Shown: piece by piece, positions 45,576 through 56,776 of the stretch
How positions within the stretch are numbered: position 1 is the stretch's first letter
Layout of the letters: each line of letters begins with the position of its first letter
Assembly: GCA_019916065.1 (NCBI GenBank)
Contig: CM034234.1
Coordinates: 4,748,342 to 4,812,341 of the forward strand
Source of the DNA: Vitellaria paradoxa
Lineage: Eukaryota > Streptophyta > Magnoliopsida > Ericales > Sapotaceae
Length of the DNA stretch: 64,000 nucleotides
Reading direction: 5' to 3'
Notes under the pieces: generated by a model
The model's input: the letters and a program-made list of their open reading frames with translations, nothing else
Database searches by the model: none
What the model was told of the DNA's origin: nothing
Made by a program: the position numbers and the translations under genes

Positions 45576-46196
45576 CATCAGAAATCCCATATCAGTTTAG
45601 CTCAGCTCTGAATCTTACCTCTTCTTGCCTTAGCTTATAAGAACTGAATTGAATTGTCACCAAGACTAGATTCTCTAAATCTATTATTTACCAAAAGAAT
45701 TTAAAAAGACTCAAATTCTTAAAATTAACCAAAAATTTTCAAAATTTGCAAAATTTTTCTGATTTTCTGATTTTTTTTTTCAAACATTCATGCTCAGGTT
45801 ATAACATGTTATGCAACATCAATCCAACACAACAATTACCAGCATGAATATGGTTACCTTTCCCCCCAACTTAAATTGAACATTGTCCCCAATGTGGAAA
45901 TATGCAATCAAATCATCATGAATATGGGAAGGAAGTTACCTTAATCAATCAAATCCTTTGTAAAAATACCTGAATTGATGCACACAAATGATGTCACCTG
46001 AATTGAATCTCCTTCCTTGTTCCCCCCAACTTGGATGACACTGTCAAGCTAAATTCATCAAAGCTCACAAAGATTGTTAAGAGAGCAAATAAGAAAACCC
46101 AAATCATGAATGATAATTCAGTAAAATAAAATAAAAAGAAATATAAACCTAAACACTACTCCTAATTTACTTTATTCATTGATTCAAAACTTCCAA

Positions 46197-49154
46197 TCAT
46201 TCAAATGGAGGTGGGTCCTCCAACTCCCAAGATTCCACCTCGGCCACAAAATTTTCAAGATACGGTTTCAAACGATGGCCATTCACTTGCAAAACTTGCC
46301 CATCCACAAGGTTTTCAATCTCAAATGCCCCAATTTCATTCATAGATTTGACAATGTAAGGTCCAACCCATCTTGACTTCAATTTTCCAGGAAAAAGGTG
46401 CAACCTAGAGTCATACAAAAGGACTTTCTGGCCTATATGCAATTCTTTTTGCAAAATTCTCAAATCATGCAACCTCTTCATGGTGATCTTGGAGGCCTTT
46501 GAGTTCTCATAAGCATCATGCCTAATTTCCTCTAATTCATTCAATTGCAACTTCCTTTGAATGCCTGACTCATCTATGTTCTCATTGAATTGTCTTATGG
46601 CCCAGTATGCCTTGTGCTCCATCTCCACAGGCAAGTGACAAGCCTTCCCGTAAACCAACCTATAGGGAGACATACCCAAAATGGTCTTATATGCTGTTCT
46701 ATATGCCCATAATGCATCGGTTAACCTCAAAGACCAGTCCTTCCTAGTTGGGTTCACAGTTTTCTCAATTATCCTCTTTATCTCCCTATTGGCTAATTCA
46801 GCTTGACCACTAGTTTGGGGATGATAGGCTGTTCCCACCTTGTGAACTACCCCATATTTTTTCATTAACAAACCTACGGGTCTATTGCAAAAATGTGTCC
46901 CTCTGTCACTAATCATTGCCCTTGGCATGCCAAATCGAGAAAACACATTTTCCTTTAAAAACTTGATCACTACCCGATGGTCATTTGTTCTAGTGGGAAT
47001 GGCCTCTACCCACTTAGACACGTAATCCACGGCCACCAAAATGTATTCATATCCAAAGGAATTCAAAAATGGCCCCATAAAATCCATTCCCCAACAATCA
47101 AAGATATCCAAGACATAAATGGGGTGTAAAGGCATCATATTTCTCCTAGTTAGGCCTCCAAGCCTCTGACATCTATCACATGCAAGGCAAAATGCATGAA
47201 CATCCTTAAACATAGTGGGCCAGTACAATCCACATTGTAAGATCTTGGCCACAGTCTTTTTGGCTGAAAAGTGTCCACCACATGCCAAGGTATGACAAAA
47301 TCGCATCACACTCTGAAACTCACTATCAGGAATACACCTCCTAATGACTTGGTCTGGACAGTACTTGAAAAGATAAGGCTCATCCCAGAAAAAGAATTTC
47401 ACATTCCTAAAGAATTTCTTCCTATCCAGCAAAGTCCAATGAGAGGGTATCATGCCTGAAGCCAAATAATTTGCTATGTCAGCATACCAAGGAATTTGGG
47501 AAGACTCAATGGTAGACACAAGAAGTAAATCCTCATCTGGAAAAGTCTCATTAATGGGAGGGTCATAAGCTATCAAGTCCTGTTGGGGAAGTCTAGAAAG
47601 ATGATCCGCTACCACATTTTCTACCCCCCGTTTATCCTTAATCTCTAAATCAAACTCCTGAAGCAATAGAATCCATCTAATCAGCCTAGGCTTGGAGTCT
47701 TGTTTGGTGAGGAGGTATTTAAGGGCAGCATGATCTGTGTAAATTATGACATGTGAGCCAATCAAATAAGACCTAAACTTATCTAGTGCATATACTATTG
47801 CCAATAACTCCTTTTCAGTTGTGGTGTAATTCTTTTGGGTGTCACTAAGGGACTTGCTGGCATAGTATAGTACATAAGGTCTTTTATCTTTCCTTTGGCC
47901 CAAGACTGCACCTATGGCACAATCACTGGCATCACACATCAATTCAAAAGGCAAAGTCCAGTCAGGTGTCTGAATGATAGGAGCTGAAGTGAGTAGCCCC
48001 TTCAATTTTTCAAATGCAACCTGACACTCAAGGGTCCAATCGAAAGGTGCATCATGAACTAGAAGGTTACACAATGGTCGAGCTATAGCACTAAAAGATG
48101 CAATGAACCTCCTATAGAACCCTGCATGGCCGAGAAATGATCTCACATCTTTCACACACCTAGGGGTTGGAAGCTTTTGAATGATTTCTACCTTAGCCTT
48201 ATCTACTTCAATACCCCTAGAAGAAACAACATGGCCTAGGACAATACCTTGTGTCACCATGAAGTGACATTTTTCCCAATTCAACACTAGATTTTTCTCT
48301 TCACACCTTGTTAACACCTTCTCTAGATTCCTCAAACATGCATCAAAATCACTCCCATACACAGTGAAATCATCCATGAATACCTCAAGAAACTTCTCCA
48401 CAAAATCACTAAAAATACTCATCATGCACCTTTGAAATGTGGCCGGCGCATTACACAAACCAAAAGGCATGCGCCGGTAAGCAAATGTACCAAAAGGACA
48501 TGTGACTGTTGTCTTTTCTTGATCCTCAAGGGCTATCTCGATTTGGTTATATCCAGAATATCCATCGAGAAAGCAATAAAATGGTTGTCCAGCTACCCTC
48601 TCTAAGACCTGATCAATAAAGGGTAAGGGGAAGTGGTCTTTCCTAGTCACGGCATTTAACTTCCTATAGTCAATGCACATGCGCCACCCTGTCTGAATCC
48701 TAGTGGGCACAAGTTCATTGCTCTCATTCTTAACAACCGTAACTCCAGACTTCTTTGGAACAACGTGGGTGGGACTTACCCATTGAGAATCAGAAATGGG
48801 ATATATGATCCCAGCATCTAGGAGCTTAAGGACTTCTCCTTTAACTACCTCCTTCATGTTAGGATTCAACCTCCTCTGAGGTTGTCTCACTGGTTTAGCC
48901 CCCTCCTCTAGGTAAATGGAGTGTGTGCAAATGAGTGGGCTAATCCCATGAAGGTCTGCTATTGTCCAACCTAGTGCCTTCTTGTGTCTTTTCAACATCT
49001 CTACAAGCTTCTCTTCTTGGTCCTTAGTAAGCTGAGAAGATATGACCACTGGGTATGACTCTTCCTCTCCTAAAAATGTATATTTAAGCTCACTAGGAAG
49101 AGGTTTCCTATCAGGCTTGGGTGGCTTGACAATGGAGGATCTAGGGTTGACCAT
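46197..49154 (-). CDS. Element B pol: RT, RNase H, integrase
   Basis: 985 codons without a stop. Reverse transcriptase about 118-300 ([14 protein letters not shown]; catalytic FMDDF at 259-263). RNase H about 403-522 ([12 protein letters not shown] with Asp408, [11 protein letters not shown] with Asp474, ADHLSRL). Integrase has the H-H-C-C finger (His621, His628, Cys659, Cys662) and the DDE set Asp691 (GMDFMGPF), Asp750 (SDRGTHF) and Glu786 ([10 protein letters not shown]). Motif spellings are Athila-like. The upstream protease and Gag frames are broken, so normal polyprotein expression is impossible. This core could still be competent if made otherwise or if the breaks are sequencing errors. 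Confidence 0.92.
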   Translation of the reverse strand: MVNPRSSIVKPPKPDRKPLPSELKYTFLGEEESYPVVISSQLTKDQEEKLVEMLKRHKKALGWTIADLHGISPLICTHSIYLEEGAKPVRQPQRRLNPNMKEVVKGEVLKLLDAGIIYPISDSQWVSPTHVVPKKSGVTVVKNESNELVPTRIQTGWRMCIDYRKLNAVTRKDHFPLPFIDQVLERVAGQPFYCFLDGYSGYNQIEIALEDQEKTTVTCPFGTFAYRRMPFGLCNAPATFQRCMMSIFSDFVEKFLEVFMDDFTVYGSDFDACLRNLEKVLTRCEEKNLVLNWEKCHFMVTQGIVLGHVVSSRGIEVDKAKVEIIQKLPTPRCVKDVRSFLGHAGFYRRFIASFSAIARPLCNLLVHDAPFDWTLECQVAFEKLKGLLTSAPIIQTPDWTLPFELMCDASDCAIGAVLGQRKDKRPYVLYYASKSLSDTQKNYTTTEKELLAIVYALDKFRSYLIGSHVIIYTDHAALKYLLTKQDSKPRLIRWILLLQEFDLEIKDKRGVENVVADHLSRLPQQDLIAYDPPINETFPDEDLLLVSTIESSQIPWYADIANYLASGMIPSHWTLLDRKKFFRNVKFFFWDEPYLFKYCPDQVIRRCIPDSEFQSVMRFCHTLACGGHFSAKKTVAKILQCGLYWPTMFKDVHAFCLACDRCQRLGGLTRRNMMPLHPIYVLDIFDCWGMDFMGPFLNSFGYEYILVAVDYVSKWVEAIPTRTNDHRVVIKFLKENVFSRFGMPRAMISDRGTHFCNRPVGLLMKKYGVVHKVGTAYHPQTSGQAELANREIKRIIEKTVNPTRKDWSLRLTDALWAYRTAYKTILGMSPYRLVYGKACHLPVEMEHKAYWAIRQFNENIDESGIQRKLQLNELEEIRHDAYENSKASKITMKRLHDLRILQKELHIGQKVLLYDSRLHLFPGKLKSRWVGPYIVKSMNEIGAFEIENLVDGQVLQVNGHRLKPYLENFVAEVESWELEDPPPFE

Positions 49155-50034
49155 GTTTGGGGCAAGGTTTTTATAGATTGGTCAGACTGCTCTATAGACA
49201 TGATGGGTGCACTATCTAACCAACTCAACACCTCCAAGACATCTTCATCATCAACCTCATCCCTATAATCTTTTCCATCTCCTAATGTCAATGCCTTCTC
49301 CAAAGGATCTCCAACAAACTCCCTCTCAACATGTTCCTCCATAACTGTCTGAATCAAGTCCACCTCTCTTATATCCTCCTCTTCCTCCATGGGTTGCTTA
49401 GCAACTCTAAAGATATTCATTTCAGCTGTCAAATTCCCAAAGGAGATTTTCATAAGACCATTCCTACAATTGATGACAGCATTAGTGGTTGCTAGGAAAG
49501 GTCTTCCTAAAATGACAGGAACGGGTGGAATGGAACCTTGAGGGGTGGGCTGAGTGTCTAAAACAATGAAGTCCACAGGATAGCAAAACTTATCAACCTG
49601 AATGAGCACATCCTCCAAAATGCCCCTAGGAATCTTAACCGACCTATCAGCTAATTGCAAGGTCACTCTAGTCGGCTCTTAAGTTCCCCCAAACCCAACT
49701 GTTGATAAACTGTGTAAGGGAGAAGGTTGACACTAGCTCCTAAGTCTAGTAGGGCTTGTTTCACCTTGTGCTCGCCTATGACACATGCTATGGTAGGACA
49801 CCCTGGGTCATTGTACTTTGGTGGGGTCTTATATTGAAGAATGGCACTAACTTGTTCTGCCATGAAAGCCTTTTCCTTGACACTCACTCTCCTCTTAACA
49901 GTACAAAGGTCTTTTAAGAACTTGGAGTAAGATGGAACTTGTTTGATGGCATCTAATAAGGGTAGGTTGATCCTTACTTGCTTGAAAACCTCAAAAATTT
50001 CAGAGTTTAACAACTCTTTCTTTGACTTGCTCAA
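49070..50034 (-). pseudogene. Element B protease region (frameshifted)
   Basis: First frame (50034-49663) contains the protease motif LLDLGASVNLLP. A frameshift near 49672-49680 (about two extra bases) moves to the frame 49666-49070 with VILGRPFLATTNAVINC, the second half of the protease fold. That frame runs out shortly after an A run (plus-strand T run 49168-49172) that looks one base short, after which pol is open. The order and spacing are those of Athila. Confidence 0.8.
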
Positions 50035-51942
50035 TTAGCTTGGAAATGGTGGTCGGGGTTGGAAACCTACAACTTGTTCTCTCTCTTTATTCTCATCCTT
50101 ATTCTTCTCAACCTTGTTCTTTTTCATTTTCTCATTTCTCTCATTTCTCACAACTTCTTCCACCACATCATCATCATCATTTCTCTTTCCCTCATCATCA
50201 TTTTGTTTCTTTTCTATTTTGCTCTCACCTTGTTCACTACTCTCCCCCTTTTCTCCATAAACCATTCCCTCTTTATCATTGACTCTCAACAACCTCGGAT
50301 CATCTGGTTTTTCAACTACCCTTCCACTCCTCAATGTAGTGATTGCTTGCACATGCTCATGGGTCGATTTTTCACCTAAAGTTTCTCCCATATGAACTTG
50401 ACCCTGAGGGTTCTGGATGGTTTGTGAAGGCAATCTACCATTTTCAGTTTGACTCTGACTTTGAATGAGCTTGGTCAATTGGTTCCTAATATCCTCAATG
50501 GCTCTATTGGTTTGCTCTTGATTCTTAGCACTTTGATTGTTAATACCAATTTGACCCTGCATAAACTGCTGAAGGGTATCCTCTAATGATGACTTCCTAT
50601 ATTGAGGTTGGAAAGAACTAGAAGATGGACCTTGTGGTTGACCTTGAGAAGGGTTTGAATTGAATTGTGGGGGGTAGGGTGCACTAGATGAATCATTCCT
50701 CCATGAAAAATTGGGATGATTTTCAACCCAGGGTGATATTGGTTAGGAAGGGGAGGATGTCCTGACTGAGCTTGAGTTTGACTGGAGTATGGCTTAGGGA
50801 AATTGTGTAAGGTGTTTGTGTTTGAAGTTTGCCCATACAAAACTTCTTTGAAAGCTGGAACCGTGGGGCATTCATCAGTGCTATGGTCAGGTACCTCACA
50901 AATGACACATCTCACTTCCCTTTCACTTATCATGTTCACCTTCTTTGTCTCAAGTAACTCTACCTTCCCTAGTGAGAGAAGCTATCCTAGCACTCAAATC
51001 GTCACTATCATTCAACCTTAATTTCCCGCTAGATTGTGCTTGGATTCCTCTAGACTCTAAAGGTGAAGGTGATGTTACCTCCCAAGATTTGGTATTTTCA
51101 GCCAACTCTTCCAAAAACTCATAGGCTTCCTCAGCCGACTTATCAAGAAACTGGCCATTACTCATGGTACCCACTAACTGTTTATGCTCAGATGGCAATG
51201 CATCATAGAAAAAACTACACAGCCGCCAAATTGGAAATCCATGATGAGGACATGCATTACATAAATCTTTAAACCTCTCCCATGCATGAAAAAATGACTC
51301 ACCCGGTTGACATGAAAAATTCATGATTTGTTTTTGCATCATTAATGTTCTGTGAGCTGGGAAATACTTTTTCAAAAATTCCGCTTGCATTTCTCTCCAT
51401 GTGCCAATGGAGCGAGGTCTTAAGGAATTGAGCCATATTTTGGCCTTATCCTTCAAAGAAAATGGAAACAACCGCAACCTTACGGTGTCTTCACTCACAT
51501 TTTGATCCATGCAAGCGGCACACACATCCTCAAACTCTTTCATGTATGTGTATGGGTTTTCCGAATCCATGCCATGAAATGTGGGTAACAATTGTATTGT
51601 GCCAGGCTTAAAAGTGAAATTCCTCTTATTTAAAGGAAGAATTATACAAGAAGGGGTAGTTTGTCGCATGGGGTGCAACAACTCCCTCAATGGTCGTGCA
51701 TCTAAAGGAGCGATGGCCTCCTGGCCATCTTGCCCATTGTCTCCCAAATTTTCCATTAAATGCGCTAAATCAGTAGAAACAGATGATGACGATGGTGATT
51801 GTGGTGTAGATGATGTGGATGATGAAGTTAATGAAAACTCGATGAATTCCTCTATAGGTTGATGTTGTGGATGCAAAATTGATTGAACAATCCTACCGGA
51901 CCTAAGATGCATGCACAAGATGCAACAAATGCACAAGCACAA
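50035..51942 (-). pseudogene. Element B gag (frameshifted)
   Basis: The first frame (330 codons) likely begins at the internal MHLRSGRIV. It holds the Gag domain (FPFSLKDKAKIWLNSL, WREMQAEFLKKYFP, FFHAWERFKDLC). It shifts at an extra base near 50963-50964 into NMISEREVRC and a zinc knuckle CVICEVPDHSTDEC (CX2CX4HX4C). A missing base in an A run near 50720-50723 shifts again to the frame that ends at an in-frame TAA (50035-50037). Three breaks in a young element; two are one-base changes in homopolymers. Confidence 0.82.
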
Positions 51943-52111
51943 GCAATTTATGAATGTTTACCAATGCTAACTTATTTCAAATCAACAACTACTAATGAAA
52001 ATGAAAAATATGGAACGAGATTACCCAAAGTGTGCAATTCGTCGTTGGAAATGGTGGTGAGGATGAATCCGCCCAAACTTCCCAAGATCGTCGTTCACCG
52101 TTGCTTAAGGC

Positions 52112-52129
52112 TCCCCGGCAACGGCGCCA
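52112..52129 (-). other. Primer-binding site of element B
   Basis: TGGCGCCGTTGCCGGGGA on the minus strand, complementary to the tRNA-Asp 3' end, 5 bp inside the right LTR. Confidence 0.85.
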
Positions 52130-52134
52130 AAAAG

Positions 52135-53949
52135 TGCTTGCTCGATTCCAATGTATCAATATTGGCTCGACCCCAAGTGCAGGGTGTCTATTGAAGCACA
52201 ATTACCGGTGAGAACCGGATCATGTCCACAGAGAGCCTTTGTAAAAATTAGTGAACAAATGATTCTTGGAAAAGGTTTTAGACAAATTTTCAACCCCACA
52301 ATGAATGATAGAGATTCAATTTGGTTTTAGAAATGGTTGTTTGGATAAAATGTTTTTAGAAACAAATTTAAGAAAACCTTGGATCCAAAACAAGCTCGTA
52401 GTGATTGACAATAAATTTCAAGGATTCTACACCTAAAAAGGATAGATCAAAAGATAATCTAGATATAAAACCACTTAGAACAATCCAAATCTAATTTGAG
52501 TAAGAAATTAAGGACAAAAATCTGCTGAGAATTCAAATCAACCACCTAATAAGCATAGCTCATAGATCTTACATACAAATCCTAGGAATAGCAATTACCA
52601 TACAAATCTAAAAGAAAGGCATGATAATTCTATGTAGAAATCCGTAAGTAAAGGCCATAAACCATACAAAATTGAAGTTCAATTGAAATCTCCACTCAAA
52701 AATCAATAATCAATTCAAATCAAATATAGATTCTTTCTTTAACACATAAGATTTCAACATTGAGCCCATTACCTTGAAATTCTTGCAAATCAACTACGAG
52801 ACTTGCCTTGAATCCAAGAGAAAAGTCTACTCAAACATCATAAAAGAAGAAAAACAATAAAACTTGAAGTAAATCCATTCATAAAACTGAAATTCTGATA
52901 CAAGAATTCAAAGAAATGAAGATGGATACACTTTCTCTCTCTACAATTCTCTCTCTCTAAAAGGAAAGCTTAACTGAAAGAAATGAATCTGTCTATCTCT
53001 GTAAACGACCTCCTTCGTACATATATATATGAAATATAACATGTAAAAGTACATAATTGCCCATTTCTCAAAAGCTGAATTTCAGAATCCTCGAGTTGCA
53101 GGTTGGTTCGAACAAAGGTTCGAACAGGCTGATTGGTTCGAACAAAGGTTCGAACCAAATTCTGGGACTTAGTCAGATTTCACTCCAATTAGACTTTGCA
53201 CAGCCTCTGTTGTTCTAACCAATGTTTGAACCAAGGTTGGTTCGAACAAAGGTTCGAACCAAAGTTTGAGACTTAGAAAATTTTCCTCCAGTTGAACCTT
53301 GCACAGCTTCTGTTGATCGAACCAATGTTTGAACAAAGGTTGGTTCGAACAAAAGTTCGAACCAAAGTCTGGGACTTAGAAAATTATCTTCCAGTTGAAC
53401 CTTGCACAGCTTCTGTTGATCGAACCAATGTTTGAACAAAGGTTGGTTTGAACAAAAGTTCGAACCAAAGTCTTGGACTTAGAAATTTTTGAGCTCTGCA
53501 ACTTTTCACCCTTCTGTCAATCGAACCAAAGTTCAAACCAGATGTGGTTTGAACAAAGGTTCGAACCAATTTGCCTTAATCAATTTCAGCACTTGTTGGT
53601 CTATACTTGGCTTCTGTTGTTCTAACCAAGGTTCAAATAACCTATGGTTTGAACATTGGTTTGAACCACTTTTTCCAACACTTAGCCAAAATCTGCTGCA
53701 TCTTTTTCTGGTTTGCCTTCTGTGGTTAGAACATTGGTTTGAACAACAGTTGGTTCAAACATGTGTTCGAACCAGCTTCTTGATTTCATCCAATTTAGCC
53801 CAACTTCATCCATTTTAGTCCCAAACACCTGCAAATCACAAGAATTCCTCATGAATGCATTTAAAAACAATTTATCATCTTTTTAGCTATAAATCCACCT
53901 AACAAATCACTAATTAAGGTTAATGATTGTACTTTTCATAGTACAATCA
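52135..53949 (-). repeat. Element B 5' LTR (right)
   Basis: 1815 bp, TGCTTGCTCG...GTACAATCA, uninterrupted. Carries the full hairpin array at about 53101-53776. It shows the empty-site sequence TTGCAGGTTGGTTCGAAC, which proves where element C entered the other LTR. Confidence 0.94.
53101..53776. repeat. GGTTCGAAC hairpin array in the LTR of B
   Basis: About eight inverted pairs in units spaced about 100 bp. The clearest have an 11-bp stem TTGGTTCGAAC/GTTCGAACCAA with 4-base loops AAAG or AAAA. In later units TTCGAA drifts to TTTGAA or TTCAAA. Frames through it give a repetitive FEHWFEQ-like peptide that is an artefact of the repeat. Confidence 0.9.
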
Positions 53950-53954
53950 CACCT

Positions 53955-55435
53955 TCCAAGGTCATGCCACCCACCAAAGACGCACCACCCAAGACCTCTG
54001 AGCCACTACCTACTCAGCCGATTAGGCCCGTGCCTCTTGCCATCGAGTATCCGGCCAATCCGGTTCGAGACTCTCCTCCGTTCATTCCGAAAATCCTCAT
54101 TCCCAGCCTCGAGCACCCCCAAGGCCGACCCTTCACCGTCCAAGTTACAGCTCTCAATCATGCCGAGGAGTATCTCAAAGGTGTCCTCCCTCCTCGGGAT
54201 GTTCATACCACAAGAAAGAATAAAACAGAGGACATCCACAAGACTCTGATGAAGAATATCATTTCTATAAGTATAATAATATTCCTCTATGCACATCCTT
54301 TTACCATTAGCTTTTTCTAACTCTCTATTCCTTCTACAGACTTCTCTCTACACAATGGAGCTAATTGCTCGGAGCCAAGCCTCCGATGCCAGAGCCGAGC
54401 AGGATAGGTCAGACATAAATGAATTAAAGGCAAATGTGAGAACCTTGGAGAAGGAGAACAAGAGTCTTCAATCCAGTAATGACGCTCTGGCAAAAGAGAG
54501 AAGCCAACTTCGAGATGAGAATAAGGAAATCGAGCGCCAACTTAACACCGCCCTTGGCCAAGTTGCAGGAAGCATAGCTCGCGTGCAATCTATGGACAAA
54601 ATCCTAATCCGTAAGGATGAAGAGCTGCTGGAGGTCAAGGGCAAACTCTCCAGGGCTGAGATTGAATTGTCCTCGACAAAGACTGGGTAAGAATTACTTC
54701 TCAAGGAGTTGGAGACTTCCAGGGCCGAGCAGGGCAAATCGAAGCAGGAGCTTGCCAACCTTCGGGCAGAGCTAGCACTGAAGACTCGGGCCCTGGAAGA
54801 AAAAGAAGCTGCCCTCCGGGAAGCCGAGGAGAAGGCCAAGGGTGAAGTGGAGGCCCAAATCAATGACTGCATGGATCAGATGAGGGACGCTCACAACGAA
54901 TTCTTCCTTGAGGGTTGGGAGGCTGCAATGAAGAAGAACAATATTGATCACACCAACCCCATATACAAGGAGGTCCCTTATCCTGATCCAGAACGCCCAA
55001 TCCCTCAGTTCAGCTTCGAACGTCCACCTCAAACTCCCTCAATTCAGACTGCCGAAGAAACAATTGACGAGGGGGAGGTTGAGGTGGATAGTGCCCAGAA
55101 GGACACCTCCCAGGCACCTAAACAGATTGATCTAATCGTGGAGAGTGATCCCACTAAGGAGGGAGAGAAGTGAGCCTCTTTGTATTTTTGTTTTGCTTTT
55201 TTTATTCAATTCAGATGTAACAATATAAAACCTTTGACTCTGAATGAATGAAAGTACTTTGGTTTTTCTCTAATCTCGCTTTGTTTTTCTATGCCTTTGT
55301 TTCTTTAGAACTGCTGATGAATTGATTGAAGAATACTTTGACTTGCTTGCTGACGAAATTATAAGGAATGCAGCCGAGGAGTACCTTGACGTTTTTTCCT
55401 ACGAGATAGCTACAAACCCTTACAACAAATGCTAA
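53955..55435 (+). pseudogene. Antisense gene of element A, 3' part (coiled-coil exon)
   Basis: Joining 32168 to 53955 restores a reading frame across the target site, and the protein continues VMPPTKDAPPKTSEPLP and ALNHAEEYLKGVLPPRD. After a probable intron (acceptor CTACAG near 54341) comes a long coiled coil starting MELIARSQASDARAEQ. It is interrupted by TAA at 54688-54690 and ends DPTKEGEK. A second intron fits well: donor GAA/GTGAGC (55170) and acceptor TTCTTTAG (55308). The last exon reads TADELIEEYFDLLADEI to the stop at 55433-55435. A poly(A)-type AATAAA lies near 55515. The gene is typical of Tat elements; no function is established. Confidence 0.75.
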
Positions 55436-56024
55436 TGCCCCATCTTAGGTTTAGGATAACCTTTTCAGTTGACAATTATGTAAAGTATATTGTAATTGCA
55501 CTCCGAAACACGAAATAAAAGCTTTTGAATTGTTTCCCACTGGGAATCTGCCTTTACTGTTTATACGTTTTATGCTTGTGTTGAAGTGTGTACCATGAAT
55601 GTATTTGTACCGATTAGCCGAGCAACCATAAATTTTAACAGAGATGCTTTAAACATCAAGTCTTTCAAGGATAACAAGTTCAAGTAGTTGGTTGCTTTTC
55701 ATCAAGTAACTTCAAGCTTTTGCTAAAAAGGTATAACTTTAATAAATCTCACATACCTTAAAGAATTCGGCTATCCTCGAGCTTTCATATAATAACCGAA
55801 GAATCCACTTTTTGACAAAAATCTTGCCTTTCAATTTCATGCCGAGCATCAGAGAAGTGAATCTTTATGATACGAGGGCTTACTCACATAAGGGCCGAGC
55901 TTCCTTGAAATGATTATTCGTGTTGTAAGGCCTTTTGCTTCTATTGTACTAACGATAAGGAAACTGAGCGTGGCTTCTTTTCTTTCTAATTAATAAAGCA
56001 AGGAATTGAACCAACATTCAGCAA
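55436..56024. other. Spacer between antisense gene and repeat array
   Basis: Includes the probable 3' end of the antisense gene (AATAAA near 55515) and sequence with GCCGAGC words like the following array. No frame of note. Confidence 0.5.
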
Positions 56025-56590
56025 GCCGAGCGTGGCTCCTTTTGATTATTCTTTTTAGAAAACTGAGGAATTGAATCTCAGTCTTAAGAGAATTCCTGGT
56101 CAGTCAATAAACCAGGAATATTCCAACGCTGGGCAAGCCGAGCGTGGCTCCTTTTGATAATTCTTTTCAGAAGACTGAGGAATTGAATCTCAGTCTAAAG
56201 AGAATTCCTGGTCAGTCAATAAACCAGGCATGTACCAACGCTGGGCAAGCCGAGCGTGGCTCCTTTTGATAATTCTTTTCAGAAGACTGAGGAATTGAAT
56301 CTCAGTCTAAAGAGAATTCCTGGTCAGTCAATAAACCAGGAATGTTCCAACGCTGGGCAAGCCGAGCGTGGCTCCTTTTGATAATTCTTTTCAGAAGACT
56401 GAGGAATTGAATCTCAGTCTAAAGAGAATTCCTGGTCAGTCAATAAACCAGGAATGTTCCAACGCTGGGTAAGCCGAGCGTGGCTCCTTTTGATAATTCT
56501 TTTCAGAAGATTGAGGAATTGAATCTCAGTCTAAAGAGAATTCATGGTCAATCAATAAACCAGGAATGTACCAACGTCCAAAGGGATGTG
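56025..56590. repeat. 112-bp tandem array in element A
   Basis: Units start at GCCGAGCGTGGCTCC at 56025, 56137, 56249, 56361 and 56473, exactly 112 bp apart. Each contains CAGAAGACTGAGGAATTGAA and GGTCAGTCAATAAACCAGG. A weaker relative starts near 55964 and another near 56615. It lies between pol and the antisense gene, where Tat-type elements often carry tandem repeats. Confidence 0.92.
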
Positions 56591-56776
56591 GCGTATTTTG
56601 TGCCAATACTCGGCGAGCCGAGCATGTCTCTTTTTCAGGCCATCACTCAAAGAGGTGTGGCGTCTTTTTGCTAAGCAGGAAGTTGTCTCAAGCTTTTGAA
56701 ATTACTTTAATTGCTTACAAAAGAATGGCTTTTCAAATAAATGTACAAAGTTTTTAACAATAAATGTACAGTAATA

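Larger units (their letters stand above)
32169..53949 (-). mobile_element. Element B: Athila-type Ty3/gypsy
   Basis: 1815-bp LTRs (left one split by element C), tRNA-Asp primer-binding site, purine tract, gag-protease-pol on the minus strand (51942-46197) and an extra ORF between pol and the 3' LTR (44913-43507) give the Athila layout. The net length without C is about 13.9 kb. Only about 13 differences between LTRs by eye (about 0.7%) make it young. It inserted into the antisense gene of element A. Confidence 0.93.

Noticed and set aside
53101..53776. TTCGAA pairs as heat-shock elements
   Set aside because: Heat-shock elements need nGAAnnTTCn spacing; here GAA and TTC abut or are spaced wrongly.
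41120..53870. Frames encoding FEHWFEQ/VQTLVRS-like repetitive peptides
   Set aside because: They are translations of the nucleotide hairpin repeat, occur on both strands and in both LTRs, and have no start context.
56025..56590. Tandem array as a CRISPR array
   Set aside because: Units are contiguous 112-bp repeats without unique spacers, inside a plant retrotransposon.
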